NCBI RefSeq assembly: GCF_021869535.1
Contig: NW_026262593.1
Span: forward strand, 71,512,322 to 71,576,321
Origin: Mytilus californianus
Taxonomy: Eukaryota; Mollusca; Bivalvia; Mytilida; Mytilidae
DNA length: 64,000 nt
Direction: 5' to 3'
Every line of letters starts with the position of its first letter. Within the stretch, counting starts at the first letter, position 1. The position numbers and the translations under genes are program-made. Positions 11,781-23,594 of this stretch are shown here, piece by piece. Below the pieces are notes generated by a model. The model saw only the letters and a list, made by a program, of their open reading frames with translations, was not told the DNA's origin and made no database searches.

Positions 11781-11787
11781 TGGGCAA

Positions 11788-11986
11788 AACCAAAATGTGC
11801 ATTTCCCGTTTGAATGATTTTACACTAGTAATTTTTGGGGCCCTTTATAGCTTACTGTTCGGTGTGAGCCAAGGCTCCGTGTTGAAGACCGTACTTTGAC
11901 CTATAATGGTTTACTTTTTTCAATTTTGACTTGGATGGAGAGTTGTCTCATTGGCACTCATACCACATCTTCCTATATCTATTTTG
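11788..11986 (+). mobile_element. Family C repeat, long copy
   Basis: Runs from CCCGTTTGAATGATTTTACA through GTTCGGTGTGAGCCAAGGCT and ACTTTGACCTATAATGG to the conserved end GTCTCATTGGCACTCATACC and ATCTTCCTATATCT. The long copies at 24112 and 63560 start further upstream. Confidence 0.85.
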
Positions 11987-13130
11987 ACAATTATTGTCTC
12001 TTCAGTTTTCAGTCTCTCCAAAAAGAGTAAAAGGAAACCCAAACACGGACAAGGATTCAAAGTTACGCACGAGGGAAATACATAACAAAATTTAAAATTT
12101 TTTTCACAATTTTAAAACAGAAAATTTCAATATCTGTTTTTTTCATGCCAGTACCTAGCACTTTATAAATTTCTTTCTACATGAAATTCAAGTTCATTTA
12201 GTTCCTTAACATTCTTCATTATTTGCTAGAAAAGCATGTTATGTTCTTATTCGCCTCTACATTTTGCGATGTACATTTCCTGAGCGAGGAAACATACATA
12301 TTTTATTATCATTACTTACGCATCGATTTCACAGTTATTGTAATGTTTGTTTAATCCTTTGACTAACTAGACAACTGTTACCTCGTTTTAATAAAGAACA
12401 AATTATGAACGTAACAGGTGCTTGGTTCGTGTGTGAACCTTTCTGAATATTGATTATATTTTGTCATTTTTTTAACTTGTATTGTCATAAATATTGTATG
12501 TAATAACATTTGAAAAGTAATGATTATATATATAGTCATAGTATTGTGTAATTATACAATCAGCATTGTTAATGTAACAAATTGTATAAAATACGTTTTT
12601 TTTTTGTAGAATGGATTGGATGTTAATAGCTTTTTATCCTTTTTTTATAACTTGTTTGTGTATATTCGAAATGGATATTCGAGCAATGGACGTCAGTGAA
12701 CTAATAGTGCATCTTATTAAACATTAAATAAATAAGAAGATATTATATGGTCATTCGAAAACAGACCAAAAACCCCAAGACAGTCCTCGACACAAAGATA
12801 CATGGTCATAAGAAAATATACGATTAGAAAAACGATAGTCAACAAGTCAAGTTGTCAGCACTTCTATGTTGACATGCATTAGCATTTGTTTGGTTTTATT
12901 TAGAAGTTAACTGTTTACAAAACTTTGAATTTTTCGATAAACCACCCACCTCCCCCCGCCCCTTAATAATTGCATTGTTCTATCAGGAAAAAAAACACCA
13001 CTTCAAACTATATGCAATTTTCAATATCAGAAATAGAGGGTCCTTTACTGACTATTTAAATTTAAATAATCTATGCATTGCAAACTGTATTTTAATCTTC
13101 ATTTTCATAGGTTATGGTCAACAGAACTGA
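11987..13130. other. Unassigned stretch
   Basis: AT-rich. A decayed fragment near 12727-12760 (AAATAAGAAGATATTATATGG) may be the end of a reversed family C2 copy. Otherwise nothing is seen. Confidence 0.4.
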
Positions 13131-13137
13131 GAAAAAG

Positions 13138-13240
13138 GTAGATAAGATACAAAAGGGTGTAGTCGAAAGTCAAAAGAAGACTGACAACACTATGCCCTAA
13201 TGGAAAACAAAATAGAAAACACCATCAACATGAAAAAGAA
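13138..13240 (-). mobile_element. Family F repeat fragment, reversed
   Basis: AGTCGAAAGTCAAAAGAAGA and CTGACAACACTATGCCCTAA match the complement of the CCATGGCGTTGTCAG region at 1665, with divergence. Confidence 0.5.
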
Positions 13241-13754
13241 CCACGCAAATAGGTAAGCAGGTGCGACATTTAGTAATGTTCAAAGTGCAATCGTCATTAC
13301 AGATTCATTTCCGCTCAAAACCATCAACTACTCATCCATAATCTACATCATTGCCATTTACTTTTTCATTTTATATTTAGAGCTGCATCCAATGATTATT
13401 CTTTCTTTTCATACAATATTGTAAGCTATTTATATCTTGTAATTTTACGCCATCAATCATCTTTTTCCATTCTATATTGAAAAAAAAAATACAAACACAA
13501 AAATATCATTAATTTATAAACTTTCCAGCCAGTTTGGCTTACTGTATTTGATCTTAAAAAAGAAAGTAATACTTGATCTATCCTATACTTATAATTCAGA
13601 ATCAAGTCACATTCCCTAAAATAACTTATAAAATGACCTTTTCACCTTGTATCTTGGATGAGTTTTGCAATCACTGGACCGATGCCACTGCAATTTAGCG
13701 TTTCGTCCCAAAAAAGTATCACCAAGCCAGTAGTCAGCACTTTTGAAATATCAT

Positions 13755-13900
13755 TGGTATGATAAAAAGTAAAATCACAAAAATACTGAACTCCGAGGAA
13801 AATTCAAAAAGGAAAGTCCCTAATCAAATGGCAAAATCAAAAGCTCAAACACATCAAACGAATGGATAACAACTGTCATATTCCTGACTTGTTTAATTTT
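13755..13900 (+). mobile_element. Family E dispersed repeat, copy 2
   Basis: AACTCCGAGGAAAATTC, AAAGTCCCTAATCAAATGGC and ACATCAAACGAATGGATAAC. It lies 200 bp from copy 3 in the same orientation. Confidence 0.7.
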
Positions 13901-14097
13901 CTGTAAATTTACAACTTATAAAATGTTGAAATATTTGAAACGCTTAATCTGTTCAACCCTAGCAAATATAGCTTTAGGCGTATTAGGTATAACATTTCGG
14001 AATTTTTGGTTGTTAATGATTTCAACTTTGTGTATGATTTGTCCTCCTAATTGTCAGTTTGATTACCGCTCCACTGTATTTTGTGTGTTATGTAGAT

Positions 14098-14252
14098 AAA
14101 AAAAAGTACCAACAAAAAGACCGAGCTCCAAGGTAAATTAAAAAAGAGGTTATTCATAAAAACTGACAACACCAAACGTGACTATGGCAACCAACGGAAC
14201 GAATAGAAAATAACTGTAATATTGGTACAGACATTTTCCGACGAAAATAGTG
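14098..14252 (+). mobile_element. Family E dispersed repeat, copy 3, feeding into an array
   Basis: GACCGAGCTCCAAGGTAAAT through GGTACAGACATTTTCCGACG. In the reversed copy at 20105 the matching region (complement GCATTTTCCGAAGAAAATGG) is followed by GGGTTAAACCTGGTTGATAG. Here it is followed by AAATAAACCTGGTTTGAAAC, the unit of the adjacent array. The array therefore appears to have grown from this element's end. Confidence 0.65.
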
Positions 14253-14475
14253 AAATAAACCTGGTTTGAAACGTGCCTCTAGAGTACCAAATAAACCTGG
14301 TTTGAAACGTGCCTCTAGAGTACCAAATAAACCTGGTTTGAAACGTGCCTCTAGAGTACCAAATAAACCTGGTTTGAAACGTGCCTCTAGAGTACCAAAT
14401 AAACCTGGTTTGAAACGTGCCTCTAGAGTACCAAATAAACCTGGTTTGAAACGTGCCTCTAGAGTACCAAATAAA
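14253..14475. repeat. Perfect 36-bp tandem array, six copies
   Basis: Six identical units start at 14253, 14289, 14325, 14361, 14397 and 14433, with a 7-bp partial seventh. The unit opens AAATAAACCTGGTTTGAAAC and ends GTGCCTCTAGAGTACC. The lack of any substitution points to very recent expansion or gene conversion. The plus strand is open across it (14266-14580) as a 12-residue repeat KRASRVPNKPGL, but no promoter, splice site or conserved flank supports translation. Confidence 0.95.
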
Positions 14476-15366
14476 AAGCCTTGTATCTTTGATGAGTTTG
14501 TACAGATGCTGATGAAAATTCCCAGGTTGTCAGGTGTTCATTTTCACCATTTTACACATAAAGTTAAAAATCTAATTTAAAATGCTGTAATATGTTATCT
14601 TAATTTATTTAAATAGTGATAAAACTTCAAACAAAGAAAGTCTTGTGACTCTTCCCTCGGTGCAATATTAGAAATTTTTGTGATAAAGCTGTATTTTTAT
14701 GTTGTTGCTTTAGTTCAGAATTTAATTTGGAACTGCACCTTTTTGAGGCTATAATTCCATTATAAACTGACGGAATTACCAGTCAGCGAGGTTAATAATT
14801 GGAACATTCATCATGATTACCGCTTAGTTACAAGGAAAATAATGGAATAACAATTGTTCTTTTCTAAAAACAAAACAGATATGGGTCCAATGCGTCAAAT
14901 AAACACAGAATGTAATTTTGTCGACGAAACAATGAAGATTTGTAAATTGTCAAAGATTACTCCAGGTTTGAGCAAGACAATCCGGAGGCTCGTTCAGCAA
15001 ATGAGCAGACAAAATTAGTTGATGTGCACGTACACAAAAACCAATGTAACAAAACATGTAAAATTACCGACCAAAAGAATGTTGAATGAAAGCAAAAATC
15101 CGGAGCGTATTACATCAGAGTACTTTCTCTTCTTTTTATATTGTAGTAAGCTGAATAAAGCTTTATAGAGTAGGAACTGACAACATTTTTTATTTCATAC
15201 TAGTACAGAAAAAGCAGAAATAACTTTTGGAAATAATGTAAATATTTTCATGAATTTAAACTTGTTCCAAGTTGAATAATATTTTATAAATTAGATTTGT
15301 GTCATGTTTAAATTTTGGTACAATTTTATCATATAGCTATAATAGTTATTTGATAAAAAAACATCC
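14476..15366. other. Unassigned stretch
   Basis: AT-rich sequence with no array, element or supported frame beyond the tail of the array frame. Confidence 0.45.
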
Positions 15367-15465
15367 TATCTAAAACCCGTTTGTGGCCTTGGACTGTTTT
15401 CTGCTCTTTGGTCGGGCTATTGTCTCTGTGACACATTCCCCGTTTCCATTCTCTTTTCTATTCCT
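15367..15465 (-). mobile_element. Family D dispersed repeat, reversed
   Basis: TGGCCTTGGACTGTTTTCTG, TCTTTGGTCGGGCTATTGTC and CACATTCCCCGTTTCCATTC are the complement of the copy at 53003. Confidence 0.75.
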
Positions 15466-15530
15466 ATTTTAGATACATTGAAAGAATATCTAACAAAGAA
15501 CATAGATGGATGACAAACCATATTTTTATA

Positions 15531-15860
15531 ATACCGACTTTTGACTCCGGGGTTTATATTTTATCGACAGGTTACCTACTCTGCAGTAGGACATACTGGT
15601 ACTCGGACAAGTGAAAGTAACTTAAAGAAGTTAAATCAAGTTTACAATCGGTAAAATTTTTGGGGGAAATGTACTGTTTCATGTTTTCTAAAGACGACAA
15701 AATCATCGGAAAACACAGCAAACTTTCCCCCTAAATTGAACCGATTCTATGTTTGATTTTACTTCTTTTGGTTGCTCTTACTTGTCCGAGTACAGAAGTC
15801 CTACCACAGAGTAGGTAACCTGTAGAAAAATTGTATAATCCAGAGTCAAAAGTCGGTAAT
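15531..15860. mobile_element. Long-arm inverted-repeat element (family H, ACCGACTTTTGACTC)
   Basis: Left end ATACCGACTTTTGACTCCGG, right end its complement (AGAGTCAAAAGTCGGTAAT). Similarity between arms continues inward through GGTTACCTACTCTG, GTACTCGGACAAGT and an ATCGGT-containing stretch, so almost the whole 330 bp is an imperfect palindrome with arms of roughly 140 bp. A shorter relative is at 20547-20813. No coding capacity. Confidence 0.85.
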
Positions 15861-16850
15861 AAGTACATGTTTTTCGCGTAATTAGAGGACATACATTCAA
15901 TCAAACGAACGTATGTAAAATATGCACAGCATCATAATCAACACAGTACACATCGACAGAAGAAATCTGCAAAATATATCTAAAACTATATTAAAAATCA
16001 ATTTCATCACAGATCAAACATTTGCTTCAAATGATAGCAGCCACCGAAACATTCATGATTGTCAAAGACAAACTGTTTAATAGAACTTTAATAACAATTT
16101 TACCAAAACCATGAAAATTTGGTACAAACAAAACAGAATATGGAGATTATGTGTAACGAACGAGAAGTTTGGAAAGAGATTAAGCTTGAAAAACAAAATC
16201 GACGCCATTCAACAACTTTGGTTAATCCCAAGATACACAGCGTGAATTCAATTACGTAAGATTTAAAAGATATAATCAAACATGTTTAGAGTTCAATACA
16301 TTAAGGCAACCATTGTATAATCATCATCGCAAAACAGCACCATTGCAGGACATGGCATATTGAAATTCGTTTTAATAAAACACCGGACAATATATTTTAA
16401 ACGTCACAATAATGTTCAAATGAAGCTGTTATTTCGATTAATCAGTGTGTTCAACTTACAATGTATGCAGCATGATGCTATAAAATATGAAATTATTTAT
16501 TAATATTGCGGAAAAAGAAGCATATGAACAGTGTATACTTTAACAAGAAGATAAAATAACTAGGTACTAGTTATCTCTTTAAATTGTTAATTTGTAAAAA
16601 CAAAAACAATTTGAAATTAGAGATGGAAATGTCAAATCATGCATGCGCAGTCTTTTATAATTTTCATTGAGTTAAACTTTTACTTGCCAGATATCATGAA
16701 AACAGCACGTAAGAGGTGGCTTATGCTTGAAATGTCTGAAATACTGGGGATATGAAATGAATTGTGCATAGACAAATACGTATTTACTGCGTCCTTATTG
16801 ACTCCAAGACGTTTATATTTCGCATTTTTGAAAAGAATATATATATCTAC
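15861..16850. other. Unassigned stretch
   Basis: AT-rich; no element, array or supported frame seen. The 62-codon frame at 16764-16952 runs into the following foldback. Confidence 0.45.
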
Positions 16851-16854
16851 ATAT

Positions 16855-17054
16855 ACAAGTCTAAATTGAAAACAACGTTAAAACCTATGATTGAATTGCG
16901 TTGGATAAAAACCGATTGGTCTTTTGGAAAATGTTGTTTGTGCTGTATTTAGACACCTCTAGCAAGAAATTTGTTTTGCATGCACACGTATAAAAATTGC
17001 GGTTTTTATCCAACGCAATCATAGGTGTGAACGTTGTTTTCAATTTAGACTTGT
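16855..17054. mobile_element. Foldback element with ~55-60 bp arms
   Basis: Left arm 16855-16919 (ACAAGTCTAAATTGAAAACA onward to GCGTTGGATAAAAACCG) and right arm 16999-17054 are near-perfect complements. The left arm carries a 5-bp insertion, reading TTGAATTGCG where the right-arm complement has TTGCG. The loop is about 80 bp. The same sequence is familiar to me as a mussel repeat. Confidence 0.85.
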
Positions 17055-17511
17055 TTATATTTTTTTGTTTGGGCTTGTATTATATTTGTCTTCGGGTTTA
17101 TATAATCCGTTCATCCTATTTCGACTCTCCAAAATTCAAGAGTCTATCCTAAATTGAGGTAAATTAAATGGCATAATGGCATAGTTGTTGATTTTTGTTT
17201 ATATACATTGAGGAAAAGTAATTTGCTAAGTTTTATTTTTATAAAAATATAGTGCACTGTGATAAAGCATTTAATAAAAATTCAATGTTTTTGACGTCTT
17301 ATCACACAGTAATTACAATCTATGTATTGTTTCTTATTATATGCCACAAAAGCAAAGCGATGTTCTGCAAATGTTTAAGATACACCAATCAAATGTGCAA
17401 TGCACACCCTCAAAGAAGGAAGGAAGGTGCACATATAAATAAAAAAAGTATCTAAACAATTATTTTGAACTGAATTTTTTACAGCTAAGATCATATCTTC
17501 CATGTCTTTTT

Positions 17512-17832
17512 TAAGGATGTTCGCTCCTCTTGTTTTTGAATTTTTGCCAGGTCTTCGGAATTTTCTGGATTTACCCATGAAGTGCCAATAAAAAATTTTG
17601 TTCACTAATCCCTACTTCTCTTTCCATAATTTGATTATATATAGTTCAAAATGTCATCTTTGAAAATCTTATAAAACCCTTGTTATTTTTTCATCGTTTT
17701 TGAAAGAAAAAAGGTGCCAATGTTAAATGTATGAAAAATCTAGAGAGAATTATTTCTTTATCTATATACTATCAATTTATAACAGTCTTTGAAAAGGCTT
17801 GTTATTTTGAAACAGAGTAGCGAACATCCTTG
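17512..17832. mobile_element. TIR element (AAGGATGTTCGCT)
   Basis: Left end TTAAGGATGTTCGCTCCTCT, right end GAGTAGCGAACATCCTTGAA, complementary over about 20 bp with two or three mismatches. Internal complementary patches also occur (CTTGTTATTTT). Small overlapping frames (17375-17605) have no support. Confidence 0.75.
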
Positions 17833-17839
17833 AAACAAA

Positions 17840-18895
17840 GTGTTCGCAATTCTTGCCGCAAATCTGAACATGTTATAACTTTAAACCGAAGATCCATTAT
17901 CATTTATATCAAAATACTGTTTTCGGAATTACATCGAACTGTAAATTGGCGATAGACAGCAGACAATTCCTCTGTTATTGCATCGAAAAATATTTGCTAC
18001 TTTTTCAAACAAACATTCCTTCGCGTCATCTTGAGGCCAAACAAATACAAGAATAAATGTCTCCCATTAATTTTTTTTCTTCAATTTGTTCAATCTTGGC
18101 GTTAGATATGTACTGTTCCCATTACATAATGTGACACCTTTAGTAATCTCTAGCAATGTTTATAAAGTATAAAGTTTGCTATACTAAAAAGCAGTAAAAT
18201 TTATACTAACAAAATGACTTTCGAATAGTCAAATACATGTTTCATATTGACGATGCAAAACGCAAGGCCAATTCCAAAGTTAGCAGAAATCTCAATAATT
18301 CTAAAGATTAGTGTCTTGTTCTAAACCTCTTAACAAAGACAAGATGTTACAATGATTAATGATCAAGATCACTTCACTAACGATTTTACATCAAAACTAT
18401 ACAACGTATAATAACAAACCGATTACGGTCAAATCGTTTTCCGAATATAAATGCTCTGCCGTTAGGCTTGACTGCATAATTTGTTTCAAGGGTCGAAGGA
18501 AATTATATAAATGACAATATATTTATATCAAGATCTCTGAGATGTTTGGTTTTAATGGATCTGGCAATAAAAGAGTTCGCATATGGCACAAAAAACTGAT
18601 TGGTAAAGATGTGATCAGCAATGCAGCAAAACGATGACAAATTGCCGGGAAAGAACAAGGGAAATCAAATTATTATAAAATGTCGTCTAAGGAAAATTTG
18701 ATTTTGCATCGACAAGAATGTATTAATCATAAAAAGCCGATAGTTTGAATGTAAGTTGACTAACATCCAGCGGTTAAAATGTCTCACATAAACACGGAAA
18801 AAACAATCGTTCATGTCCAATAGTGGAAATGGTAAGTTGATTTGAAATATCAAGGGAATATCATGAATCGAAATGCAAGACAGGAATGCTTCATG
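17840..18895. other. Unassigned stretch
   Basis: AT-rich; nothing supported on either strand. Confidence 0.45.
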
Positions 18896-18899
18896 TGCT

Positions 18900-19290
18900 T
18901 TTGGGCGGATTAGGCGAAGCTTAAAACCCGCATATATTATGGTGAAGTCGGGCGGGCGGACGGTGAAAAGTTGATTCCTATATTATGTAATCAACATCTC
19001 CCCACTGTTTCCAACCTAGATCACTGAAGCTTTATAAAAAGATTAGACACATGTTGTAGTTGTGCAAACACTATTATGGAATTGTTTTAGAAAGGTTTCA
19101 CCTTTTTTCCAGACTTGAAAACTTTCACCGTCTTTTTGTCAGCAAAATCTACATAAGATGGTACCAGTGTTGTTTAACTGACTAAACTCCTCTTACAGTT
19201 TTCAACCGAGATCCTTGAAACTTCACAGAATAATTGAACATATATTGCAGTTGTGCATCTGCTATTATGGAATTGTTGAGTAATTCTAAT
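18900..19290. repeat. Diverged repeat with internal duplication of ~190 bp spacing
   Basis: A GC-rich patch GTCGGGCGGGCGGACGGTG (18948) is followed by two related segments. The first runs from about 19010 (CTAGATCACTGAAGCTTTAT, ACTATTATGGAATTG) and the second from about 19206 (CGAGATCCTTGAAACTTCAC, GCTATTATGGAATTG). It is probably an old dispersed element containing a tandem duplication. Confidence 0.55.
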
Positions 19291-20104
19291 CGATTTATTT
19301 TTGTTCAACACTTCTATAGTTTCGATAATGATTTTTTCTCGACTTGTATTCCCAATTTTTATTTTTTTTTTCCATTTACTACTTATCCCTTCGGAACATC
19401 TTATTTGTTCTGTAATATAATTTTGTACCATGATCTGATTGAATGAATCAGACTTTCGAATGATAAAAGTTGTAGGTTTGCAAATCGAAAATGAAAAGAA
19501 ATTTATGATCTGAACTAATATAATATTAATTGAAATGCGATGAAATGTTTACGTATTGCTCCCTCAAAGTTATTTATAGCATCATAAATATGAAATACGG
19601 AGAACAGTATAATAAGGATTTGTCATGTAATCCGTGAATTTATGTTTTTCTTGGCACAAATAATGCGAACAGGATATAATACGTTGAGTTTTTGAATATT
19701 AATAAGAACATTTGCTTGATTTCCATTAATTAGACACTAGAACAGATTTGAGAGGATTACGTGTGAAATTAAAATGCACAAATCCAAATTCTTCTACAGA
19801 TTATAATTCTTGTCATTTTCTCTCGTTCTTCTTATTGATTTATGTTGAAATATTAATATTAGAGTCTGAATATGGTTTAGTATGTCTCATTAGGACAATT
19901 TTTTCTCCCCTAACAACGACATTTTCTTTGCAAATTTATAATCATGGACTAAGATAGTATCAAATGACAATAATGACAAGGTTTTTCTCTCCTAAGGCAA
20001 AATATCGATACAGTCAACGCCAAATGTGATGTAATGAATATTCAAAATATTTAATACTAATTTGCTTGTAATCGTAGTCTCTATCATTTAAGAGGGAGGT
20101 TTAG
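19291..20104. other. Unassigned stretch
   Basis: AT-rich; opposing short frames at 19174-19446 lie on both strands of the same DNA and have no motif. Confidence 0.45.
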
Positions 20105-20396
20105 CTAGCTATCAACCAGGTTTAACCCACCATTTTCTTCGGAAAATGCCTGTACCAGGTCAGGAAAATGACAGTCGTTTTCAATTCGTTTGATGTGTTT
20201 GAGTTTTTGATTTTACCATTTGATAAGGGACTTTCCGTTTTGAATTTTCCTTGGAATTCGGTAGTTTGGTTATTTTACTTTTTTTTGGTTCACTTCCGTT
20301 GTTTCACAGCCCTTTATTTTGTCAGTTTCATGGACTTTTCCTTTCCGAGTTTGCCTGGGAGTTCGGAATTTTTGTTATACTTTTTTAACTAAGATA
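20105..20396 (-). mobile_element. Family E dispersed repeat, reversed long copy
   Basis: CGTTTGATGTGTTTGAGTTT, CCATTTGATAAGGGACTTTC and TTTTGAATTTTCCTTGGAAT are the complement of family E. It continues to ATCAACCAGGTTTAACCC at the left, the element's other end. The open frames here (20168-20392) are frames through the repeat. Confidence 0.75.
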
Positions 20397-20546
20397 TCAC
20401 ATAAAGGTAAAGAAAGGGCAGAAATTATGTGTTCAAATATTTTTTTGGTTGCTATGTGGTGTGAAATTTTTCATTTACTATTATTTTACCCCGATTTTGT
20501 CTTTTGAAATTATTAAGTCTAGTCATCAATAGTCTATTTGCCAATT

Positions 20547-20813
20547 GACTATTTTCATATTACCGACTTTTGACTACGGAGTATATGATTTTTTTAAAAC
20601 TAAGCTTACAATCGGTGCAAACTGATTTTTTCGTGTATAGAAAACATTAAACATTTATCCCCCCCCAAAAAAAATTGAACCGATTGTAAGCTTTTTTCCA
20701 CTTCAATTAGTTGCTCTTACTTTAACGATTACCAGAAAATCCTACTAAAAGAGTAGGTAACATGTTGAAAAATAATATATTCCGGAGTCAAAGTAAGTAA
20801 TATGAAAATGGTC
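20547..20813. mobile_element. TIR element, relative of 15531
   Basis: Left end GACTATTTTCATATTACCGA and right end AGTAATATGAAAATGGTC are complementary. Both share TTACCGACTTTTGACT and AAATTGAACCGAT with the longer element at 15531, so they are one family. Confidence 0.75.
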
Positions 20814-22105
20814 TATTGCTGACTGTATTTCCAATATCAACATGTTTTGCAAAGGGAAGTAACACATGGGTAGGAAAAAATGTATCCTTGGTGTATTGTG
20901 TTTGATCTAACGTAGATATGTACGTACGAAAGTACACTGCACGTTTATGGTAAAATTGGGATTCTAAAATAATTGATCACGCAATGAAAATTCACAAAAC
21001 CTTACGTTCATCAAAACCATCACGTTATGCTCTTTTTATAAAGTTTGTATAGACAGGGATACAGTTTGTCCTACTTTTGTGTTGCGTCCCTTTGAAAAAC
21101 TTCTAAATTTGGAAACAAATTCCGTCATTGGACAATAAACTACAATAAATTAAATAAATAACTGTTGTGGCATTTTATAACTTACGTTATTCGCTACCCG
21201 ACACCAACAAACTTAAGGGTTTATTAAAACACAGCTTAGATCAGGTTTTTGCAGGAGTATATATAAAGTCGTGCTGTTCCTAAAGGTTGTATGATATTCT
21301 TATTTATTTTTATTTTGGCACAATCACTAAAAATACAAAATGCTATCATAACAGTTATATATTGTCTTACATTATACTCGGAACTTGTTTCTAGAACAAA
21401 TATGCATAATTCTGTTTAAATAGTGCAATAATAAAACTTAACCTTCCAGTATAAATACAGAGGTAGTATCGTAACAAAATGACGCTTGGTTGATCATACT
21501 TTGACAACAAACACTGATTGAAAAAAAGACAAAATTTTGAAATAAATTGTTCATTAAACACTGTCAAAACAATCTTCAACTGAAACAAAACATTTTAACA
21601 TTGCATGCAACACTGAATGTTTTAATTGCATCATTTGCCAGGAAGTTATATAGCTCTCTGCAAGTTTAGAAAAAAAGCTTTTAAGTTTTACAACATCACA
21701 TCCGGTTGTGATTGATCATAAGAATTTTGCATGTGCCAACTTTAAATTATATTATGCACTAACTTGCCAATGTGGATGAAATTTTCATTTTGCCTTCCAC
21801 ATGAAGTCTAAAAATAATAGTTATGTCGTTTATTGTACATCTGAATATTTTCTTATATCGTTATTAAGCGCTATCTTTTTTTCCAGCAAACTCCAGTATA
21901 ATACCAAATAATTCAAACACATAAAAAGAGATGTTTTGCATTTTAAAGATACAAATTTGGAACCGCATTATTAAACAGAAAGTCAAAAGACACCAATGAG
22001 ATTGTTGTATGTTTGTTTAGATAACTCCTTCTTTTTAACTTTGAAGTTCAAGAAAAATGACAATTAACCTGTTACTACTTTTCAGCGGAGTTTTGTTAAA
22101 GGTTA
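20814..22105. other. Unassigned stretch
   Basis: AT-rich; a minus-strand frame at 21391-21588 has no motif. Nothing else is seen. Confidence 0.45.
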
Positions 22106-22114
22106 CACAGGTAA

Positions 22115-22455
22115 AATTACAACGCCTGTTTCACGTACGTAAAACGTACTGTTTGTAACAACGGATGGAAAATGTCCGTTAAAAGGCGTATTTCATGGTA
22201 AAGCATTTGATAAATTGGAAAAACGTACGCATTAGAAATTAGACGTATGAATTAAGATATCATGGTTCCAGAATGAAACTTATAGGGTGTCTATTTTACA
22301 TCAACTAAAGGTATATGTTTTGTCATAAAGTTATTGTCTGTTCAAAATACTTTTTTTTCATTAAGCATACACCTAATGTACGCAAAACGTCAGTTATAAT
22401 GTAACGTAATTTTGTAAAATGTACGTTTTTCATGCGTAAAACGTCGGATTCTTTA
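22115..22455. repeat. CpG-containing stretch with repeated ACGTAAAACGTAC-like motifs
   Basis: ACGTACGTAAAACGTAC, AAAAACGTACGCATTAG, GTACGCAAAACGTCAG, AAATGTACGTTTTTCATG and CATGCGTAAAACGTCGG occur within 320 bp, in both orientations. They may be remnants of an inverted-repeat element, but boundaries are not clear. Confidence 0.35.
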
Positions 22456-22499
22456 CGCATGTTTTTAATTGACAGATGTTTAGAACGAACATCCATTAA

Positions 22500-22585
22500 T
22501 AAAATTGAGAATGGAAATGGGAAATGTGTCAAAGAGTCAACAACCCGACGAAATAGCAGAACACAGCCCAAGGCCAATTATTCAT
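22500..22585 (+). mobile_element. Family D dispersed repeat
   Basis: ATTGAGAATGGAAATGGGAA, GTCAAAGAGTCAACAACCCG and ACAGCCCAAGGCC. Truncated relative to the copy at 53003. Confidence 0.7.
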
Positions 22586-22710
22586 TAAACATGCATTGCA
22601 ATTTTTCCTGGGTAGTATCCAGTTGTATATATTTCTATCTTTGCCAGTTATGCTTGTTAATCTAGTAATAAGTAACATATTACCATAAATTTTTAGAATA
22701 TTATTTACGA

Positions 22711-23350
22711 TCCAACAGGCCAGGTTTATTCATACTCCGATGGAATTCTCTAACATTCAACAGGAACATGAACAAATCGAAAAGGATTAAAATTCATTCA
22801 TGTACCGATTGGAATATCCAAAATCCAACAGGAATATACAAAATATAACAGGATTTATTCATTTACTGATGGAAACATCTATGATTCCACAGGATTATAC
22901 AAAATATAACAGGATTGACTCATATTCCGATGGTAAAATCTAAAATCCCACAGGAATATACAAAATCTAACAGGATCTACTCATATTCCGATGGGAAAAT
23001 CTAAAATCCCAAAGGAATATACATTATATACCAGAATGTATTCATATTCCAAAGGGAATCTCTAATATCATAGGAGTATATAAAATAGAAAAGGATTTAT
23101 TCATATTTAAAATTGGAATTTCAAACTCTCACAAGACTATTCGAAATCTTACAGGTTTAATCATATTGCAATAGGAATTCCCACAGGTTGAACAAAATCC
23201 AACCGGATTTATTCATATCCCAGTAGAAATCTCAAAATTATGAAAGAAATATAGAAATTCCATCAGGCCTTATTCATATTCCAATGGAAATAAATCTCAA
23301 ATTAAAATCACACAGGAATATACAAAATCTAAAAAGATTTATCATTACAC
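22711..23350. repeat. Diverged ~60-bp tandem array, about 10 copies
   Basis: Each unit contains AAAATCCCACAGGAATATAC, then AAAATCTAACAGGATTTA and TTCATATTCCGATGG. Units differ by substitutions and small indels, so this is an old array. No open frame crosses it. Confidence 0.8.
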
Positions 23351-23429
23351 TCACTGAAAAATCAACCACTAACATAAACATACACATCATGCCAGATGTA
23401 TTCACATTTTCAGTGTAATAACATTAACA

Positions 23430-23515
23430 GTACTGCACCAGATACGCTTTTGGACAATCAAAGTTTCGTCATTGATGCTAGAGATCAAAAGTTTTGAAGT
23501 CCAAGAACTTATACA
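23430..23515 (+). mobile_element. Family G repeat fragment
   Basis: AGTACTGCACCAGATACGCT, TTTCGTCATTGATGCTAGAG and AAGTTTTGAAGTCCAAGAAC; a diverged relative of the 23932 copy. Confidence 0.45.
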
Positions 23516-23550
23516 ACCTTTAAAGCTAATAAAACCAAAAAGGACAAAAA

Positions 23551-23594
23551 GTAAAGTCAATCTCGGACTAAAGTAAAGTCAATCTCGGACTATA
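23551..23594. repeat. 22-bp tandem duplication
   Basis: GTAAAGTCAATCTCGGACTA occurs twice, 22 bp apart. Confidence 0.85.

Noticed and set aside
14266-14580. 104-codon frame KRASRVPNKPGL repeat as a possible repetitive protein
   Set aside because: The whole frame is the perfect 36-bp array plus a short tail. The array derives from a dispersed repeat, and no splice or promoter support is seen.
22323-22665. Opposed frames of 77-84 codons
   Set aside because: They overlap each other and a family D repeat, with no motif.
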